The notes under the pieces were generated by a model. That model was not told where the DNA came from, ran no database searches, and saw only the letters and a program-made list of their open reading frames with translations. A stretch of DNA of 64,000 nucleotides from Streptomyces sp. JJ38 (GTDB taxonomy: Bacteria; Actinomycetota; Actinomycetes; Streptomycetales; Streptomycetaceae): positions 32,815 through 96,814 of the forward strand of contig NZ_JABLSI010000028.1 in NCBI RefSeq assembly GCF_019303475.1. The letters run 5' to 3'. The translations under genes were made by a program, and so were the position numbers. Shown here piece by piece: positions 1-7,339 of this stretch (positions are counted from its first letter, which is position 1; each line of letters starts with the position of its first letter).

Positions 1-327
1 GTGGCCGGCCTCGGGGAGGCCGGAACCGGGGTCGGGCCTGGGCTGGCGGGGGTATCGCTCGTCGCGGGCGTCGGAGACCTCGACGAGCAGCGTGCCCGCG
101 GTGAGGTGGAGCCGGAGCTCGAAGTCGCGCCCGGCGACACAGCCGTGGCGCACCGCGTTGGCGCAGAGCTCGCCGACGACCAGTTCGGCGTCGCGGGCGG
201 GCTCGCTGTCGTAGGGGTGGCCCCAGGCTTCGAGGCGTTCCACGGCGAGCCTGACGCCTCGTCGCGTCGAGGTGAAGCGCATGCTGAAGTGCTCGGTCAC
301 CGGGGAGAGTGCATTGACTGAATTCAC
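1..327 (-). CDS. ATP-binding protein, RsbW/anti-sigma type (3' end cut by window)
   Basis: The gene reads leftward and runs off the window edge, so only about 109 N-terminal residues are visible. The fold is the GHKL/HATPase_c type of anti-sigma kinases. An N-box is visible as VGELCANAVRHG (about residues 49-60) and the start of the G1 box as VEVSDARDE. I took a GTG at 327; GTG further in or ATG at 282 are alternatives because no clear ribosome site decides it. It is divergent from an XRE/DUF5753 gene and a DUF397 gene, the usual streptomycete triad (compare 37388-39688). In that family these ATPases are thought to act in regulatory signalling; the target here is unknown. Confidence 0.85.
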   Translation of the reverse strand, partial: MNSVNALSPVTEHFSMRFTSTRRGVRLAVERLEAWGHPYDSEPARDAELVVGELCANAVRHGCVAGRDFELRLHLTAGTLLVEVSDARDERYPRQPRPDPGSGLPEAGH

Positions 328-342
328 ACGGTAACCGTCCCG

Positions 343-359
343 TCACGCGCCTAGCGTGA
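343..359. promoter_or_regulatory. 17-bp dyad in the divergent promoter
   Basis: TCACGC (343-348) and GCGTGA (354-359) form a perfect 6-bp inverted repeat around a 5-bp centre. It lies between the divergent ATPase and XRE genes, 16 bp upstream of the ATPase start chosen here. It is operator-like, but no regulator is assigned. Confidence 0.35.
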
Positions 360-389
360 GACAGGTCCGCCCGGGTACCCCGAGGGTGC

Positions 390-442
390 GTACGGACCGG
401 CGCGGATCGGTGTACGGAACTGGTCAGGGAGGTGCGTACGGA
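390..442 (+). repeat. Three direct repeats GTACGGA upstream of the XRE gene
   Basis: Exact copies of GTACGGA start at 390, 412 and 436 (spacings 22 and 24 bp, about two helical turns). Copies 1 and 3 sit in the longer match GGTGCGTACGGA. The last copy ends on the A of the ATG at 442. A related core occurs in the tandem 12-bp repeats before the second triad (38279-38314). Confidence 0.5.
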
Positions 443-1279
443 TGCGTCGTGCGCCGAAGGGTAAGCAACGCAGCGACGACAAGCGGCCGGAGGCCTGGCG
501 CTGCTACGGGCGGCTGCTCAAGCTGTTCCGCGAGAAGGCCGGGCTGACACAGGAGGGGCTGGGGGACGCCATCGGGTACTCCTACGAGCAGACGGGCCTC
601 AGTGGAGCAGGGGCGCCGGGCGGCCAAGTCCGCGTTCACGGAGGCCGCCGAGCGGGTGCTGAACGCGGGCGGGGCGCTGTGGGCCCTCCAGGAGGAGGTG
701 GAACTGGCCAAGTTGCCGAGCTTCTTCCAGGACATGGCCAAGTACGAGCTGGAGGCGGTGAGCCGCTTCGCGTACGAGCCCCAGCTCATCCCGGGGCTGC
801 TGCAGACCGAGCCGTATGCGGAGGCCGTGTTCGCCGGTCATGTGCCGACACTGGAGGAGGAGGTGCTGGAGCGGCATCTGGAGGCGCGGATGGAGCGGCA
901 GAAGCTGCTGACGCGGACGCCGCTGATCCAGTTCCACTTCGTCCTGTGGGAGCCCGCCCTGCGCAATCCGGTCGGGGGTGTGGCCACGCTCAAGGAGCAG
1001 CTCCGGCATCTGCTCAAGGTCATGGAGCTGCCGAACGTCGGGGTTCAGGTCGTCCCCGCCACCTCCGGGATGCATCCCGGGCTCAACGGGCCGATGGTGC
1101 TGGTGGAGACGGCGGAGCGGCGGCGGATCGCGTATCTGGAGTCGCAGGACTCGGGCTTTGTGCTCACCGATCCGCAGACGGTGAGCGACTTCGGCCTTCG
1201 TTATGCTGAACTGCGTTCGCGGGCCCTCAACTTCGAGGAGTCGGCACGTCTGATCGAGCGGGTGGCGGGAGAGCTATGA
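442..1279 (+). pseudogene. XRE-family regulator with DUF5753, broken by a 1-bp frameshift
   Basis: The first 50 codons encode an XRE helix-turn-helix (about residues 17-55, with REKAGLTQEGLGDAIGYSYE). After SYEQ the frame is lost. The correct sequence resumes one base later as ASVEQGRRAAKSAF and runs to the stop at 1277-1279, giving a full DUF5753 ligand/partner domain (LIPGLLQTEPYA; MELPNVGVQVVP). Removing one G from the GGG at 594-596 restores a 278-residue protein of normal family length. GGAGG lies 9 bp before the ATG. The stop overlaps the next start (ATGA). It could be a true inactivating mutation or a sequencing error in a G run. If intact it would be a DNA-binding regulator partnered with the DUF397 protein. 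Confidence 0.85.
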
Positions 1280-1524
1280 GCAGCGAGCTGGCCTGGTTCA
1301 AGAGCAGCTACAGCGGCAGCGGCGGCGGGGACTGCCTGGAGGTCGCCGTCTCCTGGGTCAAGAGCAGCTACAGCGGCAGCGATGGCGGCAACTGCGTCGA
1401 GGTCGCGGTGTGCCCGCGGACGGTGCACGTCCGGGACTCCAAGCGCGTCACCGGCCCCGAGCTTGCCCTGACGCCAAGGGCCTGGGGCGCCTTCGTCCGG
1501 GACGTCACGGCCGGGCGCGGCTGA
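1276..1524 (+). CDS. DUF397 protein with internally duplicated N-terminal half
   Basis: An 82-residue protein whose ATG overlaps the TGA of the XRE gene (ATGA), so the two are translationally coupled. DUF397 is a small streptomycete domain that accompanies XRE/DUF5753 regulators. The hallmark block W-[FV]-KSSYSGS-x-GG-[DN]-C-[LV]-EVAV occurs twice in tandem (residues 7-26 and 27-45). The usual C-terminal half VHVRDSK...P..W..F occurs once. Normal members have one N-terminal block, so this looks like an in-frame duplication of about 19 codons. A hairpin at 1553-1583 closes the unit. Confidence 0.88.
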   Translation: MSSELAWFKSSYSGSGGGDCLEVAVSWVKSSYSGSDGGNCVEVAVCPRTVHVRDSKRVTGPELALTPRAWGAFVRDVTAGRG

Positions 1525-1552
1525 CATCCGGCCGCCGAGGAAGCCCGGGTTG

Positions 1553-1583
1553 ATCGCCCCCGCCTCGCCAGAGCGGGGGCGAT
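1553..1583 (+). terminator. Hairpin after the DUF397 gene
   Basis: ATCGCCCCCGC (1553-1563) pairs perfectly with GCGGGGGCGAT (1573-1583) across a 9-nt loop, 29 bp beyond the DUF397 stop. Streptomycete terminators often lack a U-tract. Confidence 0.7.
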
Positions 1584-1652
1584 AACCGAGGCAACGCTCA
1601 GCACCGCGTCCGGCGAGCGCGAGTGGGCTGATCGGTCAGCGGTTGACTGAGC

Positions 1653-1681
1653 GGCAGCCTCAGATGCCATCCGAGGCTGCC
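1653..1681 (-). terminator. Hairpin after the lipoprotein gene
   Basis: GGCAGCCTC (1653-1661) and GAGGCTGCC (1673-1681) pair perfectly across 11 nt, about 75 bp downstream of the minus-strand stop at 1757. Confidence 0.45.
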
Positions 1682-1756
1682 GGCCGCGCCCTGTACCCTC
1701 CGCCTGAAACCCAAGCCCGCCACACCCGCCAGAAATGCGGCTGAGCATGCCTTCTG

Positions 1757-2356
1757 TCATGACGGCGTCTGCTCGAAACCGATGATCTCGGCAACAGGGT
1801 CGTCCGGTACCGGGGCTTCCCCCTTGTCGATGAGAAGCCCGCCTTCCCTGGCTGCCTCCCCGGGCAGGACATGAGGAAAGCTGCGCTTCATCAGCACCTC
1901 GTACCCAGCGGGCCCCGTCACTCGCACGGAAGTGGAGAACGAGAAGGGCTCGTCCGAAGGGTTGGGGATGTGGATGGCGGCGTACACGCCCAGATCATTC
2001 GGCGTCAGCCGAACTTCCACATCGCCAAACGCATACACCTTGGCCTGTCCTGCCCTTGTCGGAGCTTCAGCGGGCGTTGTCGCAACAGCGGCAGGTGGTG
2101 CCGCCGAAGGACCGGCCGATCGAGACGGCATGTCCGGCCCACTCGGTTGCGGCGAGGTATCGCCGCAACCACTGGCCGATTCTGAGGTCTGGGCCGTTTC
2201 AACAGGCGAGGAGGGCCTGTCGTCTGATTGGCTGCAACTGACGGCTGCCAGCAGGACCACACTGGCGACGACGGGCACCAACACATCACGTGACTGGTGT
2301 TCGCGCAGGCGAGCGGCGAGGAAGGTCAGGGATGGACGGACACGTCCAGCCCACAC
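1757..2356 (-). CDS. Putative secreted lipoprotein, function unknown
   Basis: About 199 residues if it starts at GTG 2356. A basic stretch (LAARLREHQSR) precedes the hydrophobic run VLVPVVASVVLLAAVSC, whose final LAAVSC resembles a lipobox with Cys near residue 41. A Ser/Pro/Ala-rich linker follows. The C-terminal 90 residues look beta-rich (VYAFGDVEVRLTPNDLGVYA; EPFSFSTSVRVTGPAGYEV), as in small extracellular beta-sandwich domains. No family is recognised. GTG 2284 is an alternative start, but it would leave the signal without positive charges. The gene stands alone, with a candidate terminator at 1653-1681. Confidence 0.6.
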   Translation of the reverse strand: MWAGRVRPSLTFLAARLREHQSRDVLVPVVASVVLLAAVSCSQSDDRPSSPVETAQTSESASGCGDTSPQPSGPDMPSRSAGPSAAPPAAVATTPAEAPTRAGQAKVYAFGDVEVRLTPNDLGVYAAIHIPNPSDEPFSFSTSVRVTGPAGYEVLMKRSFPHVLPGEAAREGGLLIDKGEAPVPDDPVAEIIGFEQTPS

Positions 2357-2633
2357 GGTAGACAAGCACGCGAAGCCTCTGGTGGAGATCGGGCGATCTT
2401 GGTCGTGAACGACTACCAGGAGGAACGACGCCCGGCGTCGGCTGGCCGAACAGGGAACCGTCCGATGGCCTCTACAGGCCGTTGGGGATGCGCCCTCGGA
2501 CGCGACTGCCCGGTACGGTCTCGGGAACCCCGGCCGCCGGTACGTCCGCCCGACGGCCGCCCCGCGCCGCACCCGAGGACCAGGGCGGCGGGCACGGGGC
2601 CGCACGTTCCCCGGGCTTCAGAGGTTGGTGGGT

Positions 2634-2999
2634 TCAGTCCGCCTCGGGCTTCCGCGGGCCCGGGGCGATCTCGCGGTCGGCACGGTACGTGGGGGCTCCG
2701 CTCATACGCGGTTCCGCCGTGCCGGAGAGCCCGTCCAGCGCCCGCTGGATGGCGGCCATCCGTCCCTCGGTGTCGGACGTCTCAACGAAGTGGCGGTAGT
2801 CCTCCTCGGTTTCCCAGTGCACGAGGTTGTAGACGCGGGTGCCGTCGGTGCTCACGACGAACCGGGCCGAGCGGTAGCCGGGGTAGAAGCGCACCCACCG
2901 CTCCTGGATCTCCGCGAAGGCGTCCACCAGCTCCTGCTGGGTCCGCGGGCCGTCGACGGTGTAGTCGATGATCGAGTAGAAGCCGGTTCCGGTGCTCAC
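2634..2999 (-). CDS. ABM-superfamily (antibiotic biosynthesis monooxygenase-like) small protein
   Basis: A 121-residue protein with the alternating beta/alpha pattern of dimeric alpha+beta barrel proteins: FYSIIDYTVDG, an amphipathic helix, YRSARFVVSTDGTRVYNLVHWETEEDYRHFV, then a helix. The stress-response/ABM type WETEEDYRHF motif suggests cofactor-free oxygenase or heme/aromatic-binding relatives, but no substrate can be named. GTG at 2999 is preferred because GGGAGA lies 7 bp upstream; a longer frame to 3062 lacks this. No operon partner is visible. Confidence 0.72.
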   Translation of the reverse strand: MSTGTGFYSIIDYTVDGPRTQQELVDAFAEIQERWVRFYPGYRSARFVVSTDGTRVYNLVHWETEEDYRHFVETSDTEGRMAAIQRALDGLSGTAEPRMSGAPTYRADREIAPGPRKPEAD

Positions 3000-3161
3000 G
3001 TCGGGATCTCCCCTGTTCTGGGACGCCGTCGGCGTCGCTTCCAGGGAAGCGTGCGAGTTCAACTTGAGTTGAGGTCAAGCGTGATCGCGGTCGCCCGCGG
3101 GCCGGACTCCAGGTGACCGACGGCGGCGCGCCGTCCGGCTGGGGACGGCCGCGAGGGCTGC

Positions 3162-4307
3162 TCAGAGCAGGCGGACCTCGGCGGGGGTGGGGAGCTTGGG
3201 CCACCAGTGGTGGAAGCGGCGGTAGGGCTCGGGCTCGCGGTCGCCGAGGAAGACGCGCAGGGCCGCGGCCTCCTCCGCGAGCGCGTCCCAGGTGGCCGGG
3301 GGCAGGGGGTGGAAGGCGGTGGCCTCGACGCCGTCCTCCAGGGGGCGCCAGACGCCGGCGACCTGGCCGTCCACGAGGAGGGTGGGCAGGAAGTCGCCGT
3401 TGCGGCGGACGACCAGGGGGCGGTAGGCCGGGGGTATGACGCGGCTGCGGTCGGCGTAGGCGAGCAGGGTGCTGTCCCACATGGCCATGAGCCGGGGCGG
3501 GGCGGGGGTGTCGGCGGGCGGGCGCGGGGCGTCCGGGACGTCGAACAGGGTGCTGCCGTCCGGGCCGTGAAGCTGTTCGACGGCGCCGTCCAGGGCCCGC
3601 AGGGCCGCGCGGACGGGGGTTCGCGGCACGGTGGCGAACTGGGCGATGTCCGCGACCGTGGCGGGGCCGAAGGCGGAGAGGTAGCGCAGGACGAGGGTGC
3701 GCAGGGCGTCCTCGTCCACCGTGCGGCCGGTGCGGAAGGGCTCGGTGCCGGAGGCGACGAAGGACGGGCGGTGGCCGAAGGACCAGGGGGCGTCGGTGGG
3801 CGCGTGGCGGAGGGGTGCGTAGGCCTTCAGTCCCCACCACGCGCCCTCCTTCCTCGCAGGGCCGAGGCGTTCCTCCGCCCAGGTCTGCATCTCGGCCGAC
3901 GTGCGGGGGCGGTGGGCGAAGGCGAGCAGCTCGGAGACGAGCTTGTCGGCGTCCTCGGCGGTCAGCCCTGCGGCGGCGAAGTGGCTGCCGAGGCGGGAGC
4001 CGTAGAGCGTGGGCTGCATGGCTGCGCGGAGGACGGGGTAGTCGTCGGCGTGCACGGCGTGCAGGGTGAGGCGCAACAGGGTCGCCTTGACGACCGTGCC
4101 CGTGGTGAAGGCGGCGTCGAGCTCGGCCGGGGTGAGGCCGGTGATGCGGTTCCACAGGGCGAGGTAGGGGGAGGCCGGCTGCTGCGCCTGGAGGGCGACC
4201 ACGCGGCGGACGGCGTCGGGCACGGTCAGCGGCTCGCGGGTCAGGAGGAGCTGACGGGCGAGGGTGGCCCGGTTGAGTTCGCGCGCGGTGATCACCAAAC
4301 CCAGCAT
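3162..4307 (-). CDS. Winged-helix DNA-binding protein, AlkZ/YcaQ-related (HTH_42)
   Basis: A 381-residue protein starting at ATG 4307. The N-terminal region (LNRATLARQLLLTREPLTVP, then VALQAQQPASPYLALWNRI) and the Q-A-Q signature match the winged-helix family that includes the AlkZ/YcaQ DNA glycosylases. Length and layout agree: N-terminal wHTH, central RHAPTDAPWSFGHRP region, and a C-terminal WDSTLLAYADRSRVIPPAYR block. In AlkZ the Q-x-Q motif is catalytic in unhooking DNA crosslinks; here activity is inferred from resemblance only. It is divergent from the sigma-factor operon. Confidence 0.8.
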   Translation of the reverse strand: MLGLVITARELNRATLARQLLLTREPLTVPDAVRRVVALQAQQPASPYLALWNRITGLTPAELDAAFTTGTVVKATLLRLTLHAVHADDYPVLRAAMQPTLYGSRLGSHFAAAGLTAEDADKLVSELLAFAHRPRTSAEMQTWAEERLGPARKEGAWWGLKAYAPLRHAPTDAPWSFGHRPSFVASGTEPFRTGRTVDEDALRTLVLRYLSAFGPATVADIAQFATVPRTPVRAALRALDGAVEQLHGPDGSTLFDVPDAPRPPADTPAPPRLMAMWDSTLLAYADRSRVIPPAYRPLVVRRNGDFLPTLLVDGQVAGVWRPLEDGVEATAFHPLPPATWDALAEEAAALRVFLGDREPEPYRRFHHWWPKLPTPAEVRLL

Positions 4308-4434
4308 TCCGTCTGCGACCCGGCCCGTCAACGCCCGTTCGTCCGGGAGTGGCCGGGCTTCTCGGAGATCGCGGTAAACGTTTCCCCGCCGCCGCCCTGT
4401 TATCCGTGACGACACCGTCCGAGGGAGCAGGGTG

Positions 4435-4629
4435 ATGGTTGAGCAGATCGTGGTGACCGTGGGGATGGGAGCCGTCGCGGCGGGGGTAAGAGTCCTGGTG
4501 CACTGGCTCAGGGCCCGCGAGCGGGAGCGTGTGTTCTCCCGGGCGCTGCGGGCTCGCGGCACCGACGTGACCGTGGAGTACCGGGGTGCCAGACTGGCGG
4601 TCCGGAGTTCCCGAGGGGGGCGGCGATGA
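4435..4629 (+). CDS. Small membrane protein upstream of an ECF sigma factor
   Basis: A 64-residue protein with one likely membrane segment (IVVTVGMGAVAAGVRVLVHW, about residues 5-24), then a basic R/E-rich tail. GGGAGCAGG precedes the ATG at 4435. Its stop overlaps the sigma gene's start (ATGA), so they are translationally coupled. No family is recognised. The position suggests a membrane-side partner of the sigma factor, possibly anti-sigma-like, but it has no zinc motif. This is inference from position only. Confidence 0.65.
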   Translation: MVEQIVVTVGMGAVAAGVRVLVHWLRARERERVFSRALRARGTDVTVEYRGARLAVRSSRGGRR

Positions 4630-5387
4630 CCGACGCGGTGAAGGCTGACGGCACCGTCGCGGAGGAGGACGCGGAGCCCTTCGAAGCGTTCTTCGCCCGC
4701 ACGTTCACGGGGATGCTCGCCAGGGCGCTCCTGCTGTGCGGGCACCGGCAGGACGCGGAGGACGCCGTCCAGGACGCCTACGCGGAGGCCTACCGGCGCT
4801 GGGAGAGGCTGCGCGGGTACGAGGCTCCGGACGCGTGGGTGTACCGGGTGGTGCGGCAGCGGTTACGGGCGGCGGGGCGGCGTAACGCGCGGGCGCGGGC
4901 GGCCGGTCTGGAGGGGCTTCCGGCCCCGGCCGTGGCGGGGGTCGAGCAGACGGCGTACGCGCGCACCGTGCTGGCGGCCCTGGCCACCCTGCCGAAGCGG
5001 CAGCGCACGGTGCTGGTGATGCACTGCCTGAACGGCGTGCCGCAGCGGGACGTCGCCGAGGAGCTGGGGCTGAGCCGTGGCGGGGTGGCGGCCAGCCTGT
5101 CCAAGGCCCGGCGGAGGCTTCAGAAGGTGTTGGGCATGCGCGAGCGCGCGGCGCGGGGCTCCGATGGCGCGGACGACAGGCTGGTGCGGCCCGGGGTGCC
5201 GATGCGCGGCGAGGAACTGCGCCCGCTGAGCCGGGCAGTGCACCAGCGGCCGGAGGGTGACGGGCTGGCCGTGGCCCTCGCGGCGGCGGAGGCCTGGCTG
5301 CGGGTGTGTGTCGCGGCCGGTCCGGAGGCCGCCGCGCGGGTGCGGGTCGCCGTCCTCGGTCGGGGCGGGGAAGGCGGGCCGGGGTGA
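4626..5387 (+). CDS. ECF (group IV) RNA polymerase sigma factor with a TTA codon
   Basis: A 253-residue sigma-70 family protein. Region 2 covers about residues 18-90 (RQDAEDAVQDAYAEAYRRW; DAWVYRVVRQRLRAAGRR). Region 4 covers about 115-170 (LATLPKRQRTVLVMHCLNG, then VPQRDVAEELGLSRGGVAAS). A C-terminal extension of about 80 residues has no recognised domain. Codon 80 (4863-4865) is TTA, the rare leucine codon read by the bldA tRNA, so translation is likely developmentally limited. It overlaps the small membrane gene upstream (ATGA) and the M48 peptidase downstream (GTGA). Promoter targets are unknown. Confidence 0.9.
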   Translation: MTDAVKADGTVAEEDAEPFEAFFARTFTGMLARALLLCGHRQDAEDAVQDAYAEAYRRWERLRGYEAPDAWVYRVVRQRLRAAGRRNARARAAGLEGLPAPAVAGVEQTAYARTVLAALATLPKRQRTVLVMHCLNGVPQRDVAEELGLSRGGVAASLSKARRRLQKVLGMRERAARGSDGADDRLVRPGVPMRGEELRPLSRAVHQRPEGDGLAVALAAAEAWLRVCVAAGPEAAARVRVAVLGRGGEGGPG

Positions 5388-7339
5388 GGGCCGCACGGCG
5401 AGCGGCGGCATGCTCGGGGACAGGCTGGCCTGGGTCGGCGTGGCGTGGGGCGCTGGCCCTGGTTCTGGTGGCCGGGTTCTACGTCGTGTCCTGGGCGCTG
5501 GTCCTCTTCTACGCGGTCCTGGCCGTCGGCGCGCTGTGGCTGACGTTCGGGGCTCCGGGCCCGATGTCCTCGCCGACGCCGCTGTTCGCGGCGGCCTTCG
5601 GGCTGCCGGCGGTGCTCGCGATCCTTCGGGCTCTGCTGACGGCGGGCCGGGCGCCCGAGCCGCGGAAGGGCACGGTGCGGGTGAGCCGGAAGCAGGCGCC
5701 GGAGCTGTGGGAGACGGTGACGGAGCTGGCCGAGGCGGTCGGGGCGCCGGCGCCGACGGAGATCCGGCTGACGCTGGACGTGAACGCCTCGGTGAGCGAG
5801 GACACCCGGTCCGGGCTGCGGGTGGCCGGGCGGCGGATGGAGATCGGGATGCCGCTGCTGGCGGGCTTGCGGGCGGACGAGGTGCGGGCGGTGCTCTGCC
5901 ATGAGCTGGGGCACTACGCGCGGCGGCACACGCGGTTCGGGGCGACGGTCTACCGGGGTTCGGCCGCGCTGCACGCCGCGCGGGCGGGGATCGCGGACGC
6001 GGCGGTGCGCAATCCGCTGGTGGCCATGTACTCGGGCCTGCAGTTCCGGGTGCTGGGGGCCTACGCGTGGCTGTATGACGCGGTGTCGCTGGCGGTGCGG
6101 CGGCGGCAGGAGTTCGAGGCGGACGCGGCGGCGGCCCGGGTGGCGGGCCCGGAGGCGATGGCCTCGGCGCTGACGTCGGTCCACGTCGTCGGGGCCGCCT
6201 GGGCGGACTTCCGGGAGCGCTTCCTGGACCCGATGGCCGGCCGCGGGCGCACGCCGGACGATCCGATGCGGGCGTTCACGGCCATGCTGACGGACACCGA
6301 GTACGGGGAGGCGTTGGAGGAGTGGCGGCGTGAGCAACCGGAGCCGCGGCGGAGGCGGCTGGACTCGCACCCGACGACGGAGGCGCGGCTGGCGGCGCTG
6401 GCGGTGCTGACGGTGGCCGGCTCCGGCGCCGGGCCCGGTCCGCGTCCCGGCGCGGGGCTGTCCGGGGAGCCGCTGCCCGAGGGGGTGTGGCGCGCACTGC
6501 TGCGGCCGCTGGGCGGGCGGGGGCCGGGTCAGCCGTGGGAGGAGTGGCTGGACGACGCCGTCGAGTTGCAGGCGATCGGCGCGGTGGAGGAACTGCGGGC
6601 GCCGCTGGCGCTGCTGGGCTCAGCCCCGGAGCCCTCGCTGGACGGGGTGCTGGGGTTGCTGGAGGCGGGCCGGGGCGCGGAGTTGACGGGCGCGCTGGCC
6701 GCGACGGACTGGGGCACGCGGCAGTGGGGCGCCCAGGGCACGGCGAAGCGGGCGGTCGGCGTGCTGGTGGGGCAGGCACTGGTGACGGCGGGCCGGGCGG
6801 CGTGGAGCGTGCGGTGGGCCTCGCCGGGCGTGCTGGTGACCTACGACGAGGAGGCGCGGGAGGCGGCGGAGCTGTCCCGGGTCGCGCTCACGGACCGGGA
6901 CGCGGCGGCGCGGCTGCGCTTTCAACTGGTGCTGTGCGGGGCGAACCTCTCGGTGCCGCTGGACCACACGGGCCGGGTGTCCCGGCTGCGGGTGCCGGGC
7001 CCGCCGCGCGAGGAGCGGCGGCGGGTTCACGGCGACAAGCGGGTGGTGAGCGTGGGCGGGCTGCTGGTCGCCGTCGTCATCGGGGCGGTGTTCCTGTCGA
7101 GCCAGTTCGAGGAGGACCGGACACCGTCGCCGGTGCCGACGCGGACGGTGGACCAGCACCGGCCGAGCCCGGCCCCGCCGGGCATCCCCGGGACGGGCCC
7201 GCTCCCGACGCCGGACTGCGGCCCGGACGAGGTGGCCGTCCGCGTCTTCTGCTTCCCGGTCGAGCAGGTCCTGCCGTCCGGACGGCTCACCACGCTTCCG
7301 CTCACGCCGGCTGCCTCGCCGCCCGCCAGCGGTCCTTGA
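5384..7339 (+). CDS. M48-family membrane zinc metallopeptidase
   Basis: A 651-residue protein. I chose GTG 5384 because it overlaps the sigma stop (GTGA) and follows GGGAAGGCGGG. Two N-terminal membrane segments (ALALVLVAGFYVVSWALVLF and the following hydrophobic block) precede the catalytic domain. The zinc motif HELGH is at residues 173-177 (CHELGHYARRH), with the third ligand likely in QEFEADAAAARVAG downstream. A third membrane segment (VVSVGGLLVAVVIGAVFLSS) lies near the C-terminus, followed by a Pro/Thr-rich tail. The family cleaves membrane or periplasm-side proteins (HtpX/Ste24 type). Coupling to the ECF sigma gene suggests a role in that signalling path. Its last 38 bp overlap the opposing ATPase gene. 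Confidence 0.85.
   Translation: MRAARRAAACSGTGWPGSAWRGALALVLVAGFYVVSWALVLFYAVLAVGALWLTFGAPGPMSSPTPLFAAAFGLPAVLAILRALLTAGRAPEPRKGTVRVSRKQAPELWETVTELAEAVGAPAPTEIRLTLDVNASVSEDTRSGLRVAGRRMEIGMPLLAGLRADEVRAVLCHELGHYARRHTRFGATVYRGSAALHAARAGIADAAVRNPLVAMYSGLQFRVLGAYAWLYDAVSLAVRRRQEFEADAAAARVAGPEAMASALTSVHVVGAAWADFRERFLDPMAGRGRTPDDPMRAFTAMLTDTEYGEALEEWRREQPEPRRRRLDSHPTTEARLAALAVLTVAGSGAGPGPRPGAGLSGEPLPEGVWRALLRPLGGRGPGQPWEEWLDDAVELQAIGAVEELRAPLALLGSAPEPSLDGVLGLLEAGRGAELTGALAATDWGTRQWGAQGTAKRAVGVLVGQALVTAGRAAWSVRWASPGVLVTYDEEAREAAELSRVALTDRDAAARLRFQLVLCGANLSVPLDHTGRVSRLRVPGPPREERRRVHGDKRVVSVGGLLVAVVIGAVFLSSQFEEDRTPSPVPTRTVDQHRPSPAPPGIPGTGPLPTPDCGPDEVAVRVFCFPVEQVLPSGRLTTLPLTPAASPPASGP

Noticed and set aside
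1..321. Plus-strand frame at the left window edge
   Set aside because: It is antisense to a clear HATPase_c domain on the minus strand with N-box and G1 motifs.
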